Assembly (NCBI RefSeq): GCF_000255495.1
Contig: NZ_AHYZ01000012.1
Location: forward strand, 1-36,045
From: Liquorilactobacillus vini DSM 20605
GTDB lineage: Bacteria; Bacillota; Bacilli; Lactobacillales; Lactobacillaceae
Direction of reading: 5' to 3'
Length of the DNA stretch: 36,045 nucleotides
Shown here piece after piece: positions 1 to 6,900 of this stretch; position 1 is the first letter of the stretch; the number at the start of each line of letters is the position of its first letter. The notes under the pieces were generated by a model. It saw nothing but the letters and a program-made list of their open reading frames with translations, was not told the DNA's origin and did not search any database. The translations under genes were made by a program, and so were the position numbers.

Positions 1-190
1 AACTTCTCCTGATCGTCAAACATTGTAACCAAACACACACCCCAAAAATAAATAGGCAGTAAAAGACTCCACCGACAATGACTAACTCAAAACCATGCCA
101 AGCAATAAATGGTCGTGAAATCATAAAAATTAACGTTAAAATTGACCATTTTAATAATTTTAAATACCATTGTTTCAATTCTTTTTCCAT
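1..190 (-). CDS. Small membrane protein, truncated by window edge
   Basis: An open frame begins at an ATG at 188-190 and stays open for 63 codons to the left edge, so the C-terminus lies outside the window. A purine-rich ribosome-binding stretch (AAGGGAAGG) sits just upstream, and the start is 14 bases after the stop of the phosphoesterase gene, which suggests the same transcript. The visible protein has a basic, amphipathic start (MEKELKQWYLK) and then two hydrophobic stretches at about residues 14-30 and 38-57, separated by a short loop containing RPFIAWHG. It looks like a small integral membrane protein. I do not recognise the family and assign no function. Being cut by the edge, its full length and number of membrane segments are unknown. 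Confidence 0.6.
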   Translation of the reverse strand, partial: MEKELKQWYLKLLKWSILTLIFMISRPFIAWHGFELVIVGGVFYCLFIFGVCVWLQCLTIRRS

Positions 191-204
191 AGGCCTTCCC
201 TTAA

Positions 205-741
205 TTAGCGCTTGAACTCATGTGTTAATTCATTGATAATTGAAAATCTTCGATCATAAAAGTTAACAACAATTCGATCAACTGTTACGGTAACTATCGC
301 AAATGTCCCACCAATTTGCCTATACTTTCCTCGTGGAAAACTTATGCTGCCCGGATTCAAAAATAAACATCCTTCCTGGTATTCAACTTTCAACTGATGA
401 GTATGTCCGAAAAAGCAAAAATCAGCTTGATTTTTTTGGGCAACAGCCATCAAGTCACTCATGCCAAAATTCACATAGTAATGCTGACCATGACTAAAGA
501 AAACTTGACCAACTGAAGTAGTCAAAAGTTGTTCATTAACAAAATTGCCAGGAAAATCACAATTGCCTTCCACCACTTGATAACGTTCGCAAAGTGGGTC
601 TGTTTTTTCCAGTAGAGAATCACCGCAATGAATCATTAAATCAACTCGATTTTGATACACCTCAGCTATTTTAGTCAAGATGTCTCGGTCAGTGTGATTA
701 TCACTAACGATTAAAAAATACTTTGCTTGTGAATTTTTCAT
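205..741 (-). CDS. YfcE/MJ0936-type metallophosphoesterase
   Basis: A 178-residue calcineurin-like phosphoesterase of the small YfcE/MJ0936 group, expected to be a soluble, metal-dependent phosphodiesterase; the physiological substrate is not predictable. The two-metal motifs are all present: D14-x-H16 in SDNH, D41 in CGDS, GNCD with N60, H84 in SHGQHY, and GHTH with H113 and H115. The longest frame begins six codons earlier, but GGGAG four bases ahead of the ATG at 739-741 selects the internal start. It follows the rdgB stop by one base, so translation is probably coupled. This pairing with rdgB is common in Firmicutes. Nothing is missing or unusual. Confidence 0.88.
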   Translation of the reverse strand: MKNSQAKYFLIVSDNHTDRDILTKIAEVYQNRVDLMIHCGDSLLEKTDPLCERYQVVEGNCDFPGNFVNEQLLTTSVGQVFFSHGQHYYVNFGMSDLMAVAQKNQADFCFFGHTHQLKVEYQEGCLFLNPGSISFPRGKYRQIGGTFAIVTVTVDRIVVNFYDRRFSIINELTHEFKR

Positions 742-742
742 T

Positions 743-1336
743 TTACTCCCACCAATCATCGAATTTTTCAGCTAGCCTTTTGATTGCTTGACCACGATGA
801 CTAACTTGATTTTTTTCAGCTACACTCATTTGGGCAAAAGTCTTATAAAATTGCGGCAAATAAAAAAGTGGATCATAACCGAAACCATCATGACCAGCTG
901 GTTGTTGCAAAATATATCCCTTAACTTCACCCTCAACGATCAATGGCTGATGATTAGGACTAGTTACAACCAGCGTCGTATGAAAAATAGCATCTCTTTT
1001 TTCATTTGGAACATTTACCAATTTATTTAAAAGCTTTTGATTATTAGCTGCATCATCATGATCCGCTGCATAACGAGCCGAGAAGACACCTGGTTCGCCA
1101 TTCAATGCACTGACCATTAATCCAGAATCATCCGCTAAAGTTGTTGTTTGCAATTTCTTCGTCAAAGCATTAGCCTTGATTAAGGCATTTTCCGTAAAAG
1201 ACCGACCATTTTCAATAATTTGTGGTGGATTTTCTAAATCATTTAAAGTTATAATTTTAAAACCACGTGGTTCAAAGAACGAGCGAAACTCCCGTGCTTT
1301 ACCTGGATTCTTTGTAGCAATTAATATTTTTTTCAA
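743..1336 (-). CDS. rdgB: XTP/dITP diphosphatase (RdgB/HAM1 family)
   Basis: A 197-residue nucleoside-triphosphate pyrophosphatase that hydrolyses dITP, XTP and related deaminated purine nucleotides to monophosphates and pyrophosphate, keeping them out of DNA and RNA. Family signatures are visible in order: IATKNPGK near the N-terminus, ADDSGL, FSARYA, GHDGFGYDPLF and a C-terminal SHRGQA motif. Two TTG codons lie at the start. The second (1334-1336) is chosen because GGAAGA is correctly spaced from it and it gives the family-typical MKKILIATKN start. It is the first gene of a short operon with the phosphoesterase and the truncated membrane protein, driven by the promoter at 1371-1400. In many lactobacilli racE/murI lies directly upstream; here it does not. 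Confidence 0.92.
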   Translation of the reverse strand: MKKILIATKNPGKAREFRSFFEPRGFKIITLNDLENPPQIIENGRSFTENALIKANALTKKLQTTTLADDSGLMVSALNGEPGVFSARYAADHDDAANNQKLLNKLVNVPNEKRDAIFHTTLVVTSPNHQPLIVEGEVKGYILQQPAGHDGFGYDPLFYLPQFYKTFAQMSVAEKNQVSHRGQAIKRLAEKFDDWWE

Positions 1337-1370
1337 ATTCAATCTTCCAATCTAATTAGCTTTCTTGATG

Positions 1371-1400
1371 ATTATACGTGAAATCAAGCATTTTTTTCAA
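1371..1400 (-). promoter_or_regulatory. Candidate promoter of the rdgB operon
   Basis: Reading the minus strand, TTGAAA (1395-1400) is followed 18 bases later by a perfect TATAAT (1371-1376). This is a good sigma-A-type match, about 35 bases ahead of the rdgB start and divergent from the yslB-like gene. Confidence 0.65.
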
Positions 1401-1450
1401 GTTACCCCAAATTTTAACAATTCTTTTACCCGTCAAACTCTTCTTCAAGG

Positions 1451-1456
1451 TATAAT
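1451..1456 (+). promoter_or_regulatory. -10 box of the yslB-like gene
   Basis: A perfect TATAAT on the plus strand lies 34 bases before the start codon of the yslB-like gene. No convincing -35 hexamer is visible at the right distance, so this may be a weak or activator-dependent promoter. Confidence 0.45.
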
Positions 1457-1490
1457 AGACTTATAGATTATAGTATTAGAGGAGATCGTC

Positions 1491-1988
1491 ATGGACGCAA
1501 ATGATTATCAAAGTTTGGTGGAAAAAAAGGATCTCGCAACTTTAGTCGGTTACGAAACATTGCGTGATCTATTACTACCAGAATTATTAGGGGATAATCC
1601 AGACATTTTATATTGGGCTGGTAAAAAATTAGCACGTGAATTTAATTTAGCAAGGGATGAAGATTTGCCAATTTTCTTTCATCAAGCTGGGTGGGGAACA
1701 CTTGAACGCCTTAAAGCTCACCAGCAAAAACAACTCTTTAAAGTTTCAGGTCCAATTGTCGCTTTACGCTTGAAAAAAAATGCAGAGTTTCAGTTAGAAG
1801 CAGGTTTCTTAGCTGAAACAATTCAAAATCAACTAGGATTTGTTGCCGAAGCAATTATCAAAAATCAAGATTTACGTCATGGATCAGTGACAATTTTAGT
1901 TCAGCAAGATCCTGAAGATCCGATTGATTTAGCTCTTATCCCTAATAAGTCAACCTTGCATCTTACAGAAAATGAAGTTCAAAACTAA
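1491..1988 (+). CDS. yslB: YslB family protein (DUF2507)
   Basis: A 165-residue soluble protein resembling Bacillus subtilis YslB (DUF2507), a family of unknown biochemical function found throughout Bacilli. Recognisable family features are the N-terminal YETLRDLLLPELLG segment, LYWAGKKLAREF, and the central FFHQAGWGTLE segment; the middle of the protein (about residues 85-145) reads as alternating strands. It has no signal peptide, membrane segment or catalytic motif that I can see. The ATG is preceded by GAGGAG at good spacing. It is the only plus-strand gene in the window. It is divergent from rdgB and convergent with trxA, with a shared bidirectional terminator between it and trxA. The family call is from overall pattern, so moderate certainty. 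Confidence 0.75.
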   Translation: MDANDYQSLVEKKDLATLVGYETLRDLLLPELLGDNPDILYWAGKKLAREFNLARDEDLPIFFHQAGWGTLERLKAHQQKQLFKVSGPIVALRLKKNAEFQLEAGFLAETIQNQLGFVAEAIIKNQDLRHGSVTILVQQDPEDPIDLALIPNKSTLHLTENEVQN

Positions 1989-1989
1989 G

Positions 1990-2045
1990 AAAAACGATCC
2001 AAAGTTATGCCTCATTCGCATTAACTTGGATCGCTTTTGATTTTT
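1990..2045. terminator. Bidirectional terminator between yslB and trxA
   Basis: An inverted repeat with left arm CGATCCAA (1995-2002) and right arm TTGGATCG (2026-2033), extended by imperfect pairing inwards, is flanked by A5 at 1990-1994 and by T-rich sequence after 2034. It can end transcription from both convergent genes. Confidence 0.8.
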
Positions 2046-2355
2046 AAAGATATTGTTCAAGTTTTGCCTGAATTTGCTCTTTAGGATGATAGCCAATTAA
2101 AGTATCGACAACTTGACCATCTTTTTTGATCAGCAAAGTTGGAATGCTCATAATGCCAAACTCACTTGCAACTTTCGTGTTTTGATCAACATCAACCTTA
2201 CCAAAAGAAACCTTATCACCTATTTCTTCATCAAGTTGCTCAACGACTGGACTCTGCATCCGGCAGGGACCGCACCAAGTTGCCCAAAAATCAGTTAAAC
2301 TAACTCCTTTACTGGTTGCTGCTTCAAATGTATCATCAGTTAATTCTTTTACCAT
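2044..2355 (-). CDS. trxA: Thioredoxin
   Basis: A 103-residue cytoplasmic thioredoxin, the general dithiol reductant for ribonucleotide reductase, peroxidases and other disulfide enzymes. The active site is WCGPC with C28 and C31. The buried aspartate (D22, in TDFWA) and the cis-proline (P72, in SIPT) are conserved, and the length is standard. The start is an ATG with GGAGGG upstream. It lies 74 bases downstream of mutS2 in the same direction, as in many Bacilli, but a good promoter between the two (2387-2414) suggests it is also transcribed alone. It ends at the shared terminator with the yslB-like gene. Confidence 0.96.
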   Translation of the reverse strand: MVKELTDDTFEAATSKGVSLTDFWATWCGPCRMQSPVVEQLDEEIGDKVSFGKVDVDQNTKVASEFGIMSIPTLLIKKDGQVVDTLIGYHPKEQIQAKLEQYL

Positions 2356-2386
2356 GATTTTCCCTCCACTAATTGTTTGTAAGTAA

Positions 2387-2414
2387 ATAATATCAGATTT
2401 TTTTTAAAACTCAA
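2387..2414 (-). promoter_or_regulatory. Candidate trxA promoter
   Basis: On the minus strand TTGAGT (2409-2414) lies 16 bases before TATTAT (2387-2392), which carries an upstream TGA and therefore looks like an extended -10. It sits between the mutS2 stop and trxA. Confidence 0.55.
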
Positions 2415-2429
2415 TCTTTCTGCTTAAAC

Positions 2430-4784
2430 TTATTTCAACTCCACAATGGTTGCTCCATCACCACCAGCATTGGCCGGAGCAAACCCAAAGCTTTTTACTC
2501 GTCGGTTTGTCTGCAAATACTGTCTGATCCCTTCGCGCAAGGCACCAGTTCCCTTGCCATGAATAATAGTAACTGAAGCATAACCAGCCAATAGTGCCGA
2601 GTCCAAATAACGGTCTACCATTGTCATAGCAGTTTCATATCTTTGCCCACGTAAATCAAGCACTGGAGAAACATGTACCTGACTACTAGACTTAAAGGAT
2701 GAACGAATTCGAACTTTTTCCGGCTTAATTTTGATTTTCTCTAAATTACCCTCAGCAATTTTCATTTTCAAACTGCCCAGCTGAACCTCCCATTCGTGTT
2801 TGCCAGTTTTTTCCAACAGCGTCCCTTGCTGATCATAAGGCTTGACTAAGACATCGTCCCCTGGTTTTAATTGCTGATTCAATTTGACTTTCCGTAAAAC
2901 ACGATTTTTACTTAATAACGGTTGATGAAGTTCATTCATTTTCGTTTTAGCAGTGATCAGCTGATCTTCTTTAACAGATGCGTTAGCATTCAGTTTCATT
3001 TGCCGCAATTCACTGATTAGTTCATCTGAACGCTGACTAGCCTGATCAATAATTTGATTAGCATGCAACTTAGCTTGTTCAAGCAAATGCGCTTTTTGTT
3101 TTTCAAATTTGTTAAAGGCAACTTGCAAATCATGATGGAGTTCTTGTCCTTCAGTTAAATATTTGGCTAAGCGGGCCCTCTCTTCTTCAGCTTGTTGGCG
3201 TTTTCTGACTAAGTCTTGAATCATTTGATTTAGGTCCTGACTTTGATTTGAAGTTAACTGCCGAGCAGCAGCAATAATTTCCGCTGACAACCCTAGTCTT
3301 TGTGAAATTGCAAAAGCATTACTTTGACCAGGAATTCCAATCAGCAAGCGATAAGTTGGCTGTAATGTTTGGCTATCAAATTCCATGCTAGCATTAATCG
3401 TTGATAATCGCTCATAGCCATACGCTTTCAATTCTGGATAATGGGTCGTGGCGACTACATAACTGCCAAGCGCTGCTAAGGCATCTAAAATTGCCACTGC
3501 CAAAGCTGCACCTTCCTGCGGATCAGTCCCTGCTCCCAGTTCATCCAGTAACACAAGTGAGCTTTGATCACAATTATTTAAAATTTCGACAATATTTGTC
3601 AAATGCGCCGAAAAAGTACTCAAATTTTGTTCGATCGATTGTTCATCACCAATATCAGCAAAGATCTCTTTAAAAACCCCAATTTGGCTGTCTTCAAAGG
3701 CTGGAATAAACAAACCTGATTGTCCCATCAACTGAATCAACCCCAAAGTTTTTAAAGTAATCGTTTTCCCACCAGTATTTGGTCCAGTAATGACCATCGT
3801 TTGGTAATCCTGCCCAAGCATAATATCATTTCGAACAACTTTTTTTTCATTCAGTAATGGATGCCAAGCTTGCCGTAAATAAACTTGATTGTCCACAGAA
3901 AGTCGTGGATAAGTTGCTTTAAGCTGCTGAGCATATTTAGCTTTGGCATTTGCAAAATCAAATTCGCCAAGCAAGGCCGCGTTGGCAGCAATCTCTTTGA
4001 CATAGGGTGCTAAACTAGCCGACAAAGCAGTTAAAATTCGCTGAATTTCTTCACGTTCATTGGCTTGTCGCTGTCTTAAACGATTATTTAAATCAAGGGC
4101 AGCAGCAGGCTCAACAAATAAGGTCTGTCCAGAAGCACTTTGGTCATGAACCACGCCGCCAAAATGTCCCCGATATTCCTGTTTAACCGGGATCACGTAT
4201 CGATCATCACGAATCGTAATAACTGGCTCTGTTAAATACTTAGCGGATTTTCCTCTGATCAAAGCATTTAATTGACTGCGCAACTGCAAGCGTAATTGGC
4301 TCATTGAACGCCTGATGGCTGCTAATTTTACCGAAGCATCATCACTTAAATGACCATCCTCTTCAAGAGAACGCAACAGCTGCTTGGTTAATTGTGGAAA
4401 AACTTGCAACTGATTAGCCAAAGCATTCAGTGAATGTAAATTGACTTCTTCAATAGCCAATTGACTGAAAAAGCTTTTAACCTCAGCCGCTGAGCGTAGA
4501 ACTTTAGCAATTTCAGCTAATTCTTTTCCATTCAGTGCTGCATTAATTTTTAACCTTTTTAATTGTAAATGTACGTCAGCTAATTTGGGTAACGGAATAC
4601 CACCCTTTAGGCGTAAAATATCAGCCGCATCTTGAGTCCGATTCAAATCAAGCTGCACTTGTTGGTAATTTGAACTGGGATACAAATTTGCCAACAATTT
4701 TTTTCCAGCTGGAGTTACTAGGTATTGCGCCACCTGTTGTTTGATTTTATCATATTCAAGTGTCGTTAAAACTTTTGTATTCAC
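2430..4784 (-). CDS. mutS2: MutS2 (MutS paralogue with Smr domain)
   Basis: A 784-residue MutS2 protein. The family lacks the mismatch-recognition domain of MutS; known roles are suppression of homologous recombination and, in Bacillus, binding and rescue of collided ribosomes. The N-terminal helical core is followed by the ATPase: Walker A GPNTGGKT at residues 334-341, LLDELGAGTDPQEG (Walker B and signature), and the TTHYPELKAYG histidine switch. A long glutamine- and glutamate-rich coiled coil covers roughly 510-610. The C-terminal Smr domain starts with LDLRGQR at about 709 and has HGKGTGALR. The start is a GTG at 4782-4784 with GAGAGGGG upstream. It follows cvpA by 12 bases, in the conserved zapA-cvpA-mutS2 order. 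Confidence 0.95.
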   Translation of the reverse strand: MNTKVLTTLEYDKIKQQVAQYLVTPAGKKLLANLYPSSNYQQVQLDLNRTQDAADILRLKGGIPLPKLADVHLQLKRLKINAALNGKELAEIAKVLRSAAEVKSFFSQLAIEEVNLHSLNALANQLQVFPQLTKQLLRSLEEDGHLSDDASVKLAAIRRSMSQLRLQLRSQLNALIRGKSAKYLTEPVITIRDDRYVIPVKQEYRGHFGGVVHDQSASGQTLFVEPAAALDLNNRLRQRQANEREEIQRILTALSASLAPYVKEIAANAALLGEFDFANAKAKYAQQLKATYPRLSVDNQVYLRQAWHPLLNEKKVVRNDIMLGQDYQTMVITGPNTGGKTITLKTLGLIQLMGQSGLFIPAFEDSQIGVFKEIFADIGDEQSIEQNLSTFSAHLTNIVEILNNCDQSSLVLLDELGAGTDPQEGAALAVAILDALAALGSYVVATTHYPELKAYGYERLSTINASMEFDSQTLQPTYRLLIGIPGQSNAFAISQRLGLSAEIIAAARQLTSNQSQDLNQMIQDLVRKRQQAEEERARLAKYLTEGQELHHDLQVAFNKFEKQKAHLLEQAKLHANQIIDQASQRSDELISELRQMKLNANASVKEDQLITAKTKMNELHQPLLSKNRVLRKVKLNQQLKPGDDVLVKPYDQQGTLLEKTGKHEWEVQLGSLKMKIAEGNLEKIKIKPEKVRIRSSFKSSSQVHVSPVLDLRGQRYETAMTMVDRYLDSALLAGYASVTIIHGKGTGALREGIRQYLQTNRRVKSFGFAPANAGGDGATIVELK

Positions 4785-4796
4785 CTTTATCCCCTC

Positions 4797-5288
4797 TCAA
4801 GAAAAAGTCAAATTATCCAAAATTAGTGGGATTTGCTTCAAAATCAACTGAGCCAGCCAAGATTGGCCAATTGCTGTTTGTAACGCCGTACTTGGCCAAA
4901 AACCAATAATTTTTAAACTTAGATAAACTAATAAAATAGCAATCATTAAGGCAACTAAGCCGCCAGCAAAAGCATTCAGCCCGTGAACTAGCGGCAGTTT
5001 AGTCAGCCAGCCAAACAAATTTGCTAAGCGCTTAAGAATAACAAAACCAAGCATGCTTATTAATAGGTAACAAAGCCAATAGTTAAAATGAGCTGAAATT
5101 AAATCTTGCTTGCCAATTAGTGTTAAAAAGTTATCAACTAAATTGCCGAGTTTTCCCGCCAAGTTTTGTGCAAGCACTAAAATTACAATCAATCCCAAAA
5201 ATCTGATCAGCATTTGCAACAATCCCCAACGTGAACCCCGCAAATAAGCAACGATCAAAGTTATGATGATTAAAACGGTCACAATCAT
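4797..5288 (-). CDS. cvpA: CvpA family membrane protein
   Basis: A 163-residue integral membrane protein of the CvpA (colicin V production) family. The precise function in Gram-positive bacteria is unknown; links to cell-envelope homeostasis come from work in other bacteria. Hydrophobic segments are visible at about residues 1-15, 24-42, 66-88 and 103-130, with the usual YLRGSRWGLLQM loop and a glycine-rich GLNAFAGG turn before the last segment. The ATG directly follows the zapA stop (TAA then ATG), and AGGTGA inside the end of zapA serves as the ribosome-binding site, so the two are probably translationally coupled. Confidence 0.85.
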   Translation of the reverse strand: MIVTVLIIITLIVAYLRGSRWGLLQMLIRFLGLIVILVLAQNLAGKLGNLVDNFLTLIGKQDLISAHFNYWLCYLLISMLGFVILKRLANLFGWLTKLPLVHGLNAFAGGLVALMIAILLVYLSLKIIGFWPSTALQTAIGQSWLAQLILKQIPLILDNLTFS

Positions 5289-5564
5289 TTACTCACCTGC
5301 TTTATCATTTGATGATTGCTGGTTATGCGGCTGCTGATATTTTAATAATTCCGCTTGCTTATATAATTGATCAGAAACTGCATTAATTGCCAGCAAAATT
5401 GCTGCCTTTTCATCACTAATACTTGGCATTAACCGCTTAATTTCTTTTAACTGTTGGTTAACGACCTTGACAACTGCTGTCAGATGTTCATCACTACTAT
5501 TTCCAACGATTACATAGCTTTTGCCATTAATTTGGGCCTTAAAACGCTTTTTGCCCTCTGACAT
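5289..5564 (-). CDS. zapA: Cell division protein ZapA
   Basis: A 91-residue ZapA homologue, which binds FtsZ and promotes bundling of its filaments at midcell. The pattern fits the family: a short N-terminal strand domain (KRFKAQINGKSYVIVG), a central helix with VVNQQLKEIKR, then the long dimerisation helix starting at DEKAAILLAINAVSDQLYK. The tail is glutamine- and asparagine-rich and probably disordered. The ATG has GGAGAGG upstream. It is the first gene of the zapA-cvpA-mutS2 operon, with its own promoter at 5591-5620. In Bacillus an rnhC gene is usually found beside zapA; none is present here. Confidence 0.88.
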   Translation of the reverse strand: MSEGKKRFKAQINGKSYVIVGNSSDEHLTAVVKVVNQQLKEIKRLMPSISDEKAAILLAINAVSDQLYKQAELLKYQQPHNQQSSNDKAGE

Positions 5565-5590
5565 AAAACCTCTCCTTCCATCTTAAAACA

Positions 5591-5620
5591 ATTTTAGCAT
5601 ACCCTTTTAAGATTAGTCAC
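5591..5620 (-). promoter_or_regulatory. Candidate zapA operon promoter
   Basis: On the minus strand GTGACT (5615-5620) lies 18 bases before TAAAAT (5591-5596). An upstream TGC makes it an extended -10 of the TGnTAAAAT type. It is about 27 bases ahead of zapA. Confidence 0.55.
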
Positions 5621-5636
5621 TATCTGAAAATGTCTT

Positions 5637-5680
5637 AATAAAAATAAAAGACCGCAACAAAACTTTCGCCTTGCTACGGT
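5637..5680 (-). terminator. Terminator of the ireB-ruvX-DUF1292 operon
   Basis: On the minus strand the arms ACCGTAGCAA and TTGTTGCGGT (5651-5680) form a ten-pair stem with G-U pairs around a ten-base loop. It is followed by a T-rich run (5637-5649). Confidence 0.8.
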
Positions 5681-5707
5681 TTCAAAATTTAAAACGACTA
5701 CCAAAAG

Positions 5708-5986
5708 CTATTGCAGTTTATCATCATTTAAGAATGTATCTAAAACTCCTTCGACCATATTCCATTCTTCATCACTCTCAATTTCCCGCAATTCACTATT
5801 GGCATCAGCTGGATCATACGAAAACGCCAATACATCAACTTGTTCCTCTGGTTGAGCATCTGCCGGGATCAACAGGACATATGACTTTTCATAATCATCC
5901 GAATCAAAAGTAAATAAGATTTGATATAAAACCTCATTCCCCTGATCATCAACCAATATGATCAATTCATCTTGCTTTTCATTCAT
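5708..5986 (-). CDS. DUF1292 (UPF0473) protein
   Basis: A 92-residue acidic protein of the DUF1292 family (YrzB in Bacillus), of unknown function. The diagnostic N-terminal pattern is seen: a short polar start, then IILVDDQGNE, and LFTFDSDDYEKSYVLL, then an acidic C-terminal region with EIESDEEWNMVE. Three starts are possible: a TTG at 6005-6007 overlapping the ruvX stop, an ATG at 5999-6001, and the ATG at 5984-5986. The last is preferred because GGAG lies nine bases ahead and the resulting N-terminus matches family length. It is the last gene of the ireB-ruvX operon, a linkage conserved across Bacilli. Confidence 0.85.
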   Translation of the reverse strand: MNEKQDELIILVDDQGNEVLYQILFTFDSDDYEKSYVLLIPADAQPEEQVDVLAFSYDPADANSELREIESDEEWNMVEGVLDTFLNDDKLQ

Positions 5987-6003
5987 TTGATCCAACTCCA
6001 TTC

Positions 6004-6444
6004 TCAATCCTTGACAAGTGATCCGCGACGATCTAAATAGCTTTGCAGGATCAAGCCCGCAGCAACCTTATCAATCACTTTTTTTCGCTTTCGTCGAGAA
6101 GTATCGGCCTGCTCGATTAACATTCTTTGCGCCTCGACTGTTGTCAAGCGTTCATCTTGAAAATCAATTGGCAAACCGATTTCTTTTTTTAACAATTCAC
6201 CATAAATTTTAGCAGCCTCAACCCGCGGTCCTTCTGTATTATTCATATTTTTCGGCAAGCCAATGACAAAACCGCCAATTTGATATTTTTTGGCCAAGGT
6301 TTTAATTCGTTCTAAGCCAAATTGTTGATTATCTTCATCAATTGGTATAATTTCAACGCCTTGTGCTGTCCAGCCTAACAAATCACTAACTGCAACCCCG
6401 ACTGTTTTAGAGCCAACATCTAATCCCATTAATCGCTGGATCAT
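6004..6444 (-). CDS. ruvX: RuvX/YqgF pre-16S rRNA nuclease
   Basis: A 146-residue RNase H-fold protein of the YqgF/RuvX family. In E. coli it is required for maturing the 5' end of 16S rRNA, and a role as an alternative Holliday-junction resolvase has also been proposed. The acidic active-site motifs are visible: [15 protein letters not shown] at the N-terminus, [10 protein letters not shown] in the middle, DERLTTVEA, and a C-terminal [14 protein letters not shown]. Its ATG overlaps the ireB stop in an ATGA arrangement (6441-6444), which implies translational coupling. Length and motifs are normal for the family. Confidence 0.93.
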   Translation of the reverse strand: MIQRLMGLDVGSKTVGVAVSDLLGWTAQGVEIIPIDEDNQQFGLERIKTLAKKYQIGGFVIGLPKNMNNTEGPRVEAAKIYGELLKKEIGLPIDFQDERLTTVEAQRMLIEQADTSRRKRKKVIDKVAAGLILQSYLDRRGSLVKD

Positions 6445-6704
6445 TTAGTTTCACCTTTACCAAGATAATATCTAACTAACTCTTCGATGATCTCATCACG
6501 TTCATGTTTCCGAATCAAATTTCGGGCATCATTTAACCGCGGAATATATGCTGGATCACCTGATAACAAATAGCCGACAATCTGATTGATCGGATTGTAG
6601 CCTTTTTCCTCCAATGCCTGGTATACCGTTTCTAAAGTATCTCGAACATCTTTTCGGTCTCCATCCGCAAAATCAAAGAACATAGTTTTATCCAATGAAC
6701 TCAT
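6441..6704 (-). CDS. ireB: IreB (UPF0297) family regulatory protein
   Basis: An 87-residue UPF0297 protein. In Enterococcus faecalis, IreB is phosphorylated by the PASTA kinase IreK and dephosphorylated by IreP, and it restrains intrinsic cephalosporin resistance. The highly conserved core [21 protein letters not shown] is intact, followed by [18 protein letters not shown]. The open frame reaches a GTG at 6711-6713, but that codon lies inside the GGAGGTG ribosome-binding site, so the ATG at 6702-6704 is the real start. In E. faecalis the phosphorylated threonines are, from memory, T4 and T7. Here T7 is kept and position 4 is leucine. It leads the operon and has two candidate promoters upstream. 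Confidence 0.92.
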   Translation of the reverse strand: MSSLDKTMFFDFADGDRKDVRDTLETVYQALEEKGYNPINQIVGYLLSGDPAYIPRLNDARNLIRKHERDEIIEELVRYYLGKGETK

Positions 6705-6735
6705 TACAAGCACCTCCGCCGCCTATCAGGCTCCT

Positions 6736-6755
6736 ATGTTTATTCTACTAAACAT
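6736..6755 (-). repeat. Inverted repeat over the proximal ireB promoter
   Basis: ATGTTTA (6736-6742) and TAAACAT (6749-6755) are perfect inverted arms around six bases. They overlap the -10 box of the proximal ireB promoter. This could be an operator or a hairpin at the very 5' end of the mRNA. Confidence 0.5.
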
Positions 6756-6770
6756 AAATGCTTGTCACAA
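6742..6770 (-). promoter_or_regulatory. Proximal ireB promoter
   Basis: On the minus strand TTGTGA (6765-6770) is followed 17 bases later by TAGAAT (6742-6747). This is a reasonable sigma-A promoter about 38 bases ahead of the ireB start. Confidence 0.55.
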
Positions 6771-6788
6771 TCAAAACATTGCCTTGTA

Positions 6789-6818
6789 ACTATACCGTAA
6801 CAGAACTGTTAAGTTGAA
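6789..6818 (-). promoter_or_regulatory. Distal ireB promoter with palindromic spacer
   Basis: On the minus strand TTCAAC (6813-6818) lies 18 bases before TATAGT (6789-6794). The spacer contains a perfect 14-base palindrome, TAACAG-AA-CTGTTA on the plus strand (6798-6811), in the position of a classical repressor operator. The hexamers are only moderate matches. Confidence 0.4.
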
Positions 6819-6850
6819 TTAATTTAAAATAAAAATCATTTATTTTTTCT

Positions 6851-6895
6851 AAAAAAGAGGAATGTGAATTAAGTCTTAAGCATTCACACTTCTCT
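6851..6895 (-). terminator. alaS terminator
   Basis: On the minus strand the arms at 6882-6895 and 6857-6869 (AGAGAAGTGTGAAT against ATTCACATTCCTC) pair around a twelve-base loop and are followed by T6 at 6851-6856. It begins six bases after the alaS stop. Confidence 0.85.
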
Positions 6896-6900
6896 AGTTT

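Noticed and set aside
3401..3673. Plus-strand open frame of 90 codons within mutS2
   Set aside because: It is antisense to the conserved ATPase region, has no ribosome-binding site and no recognisable motif.
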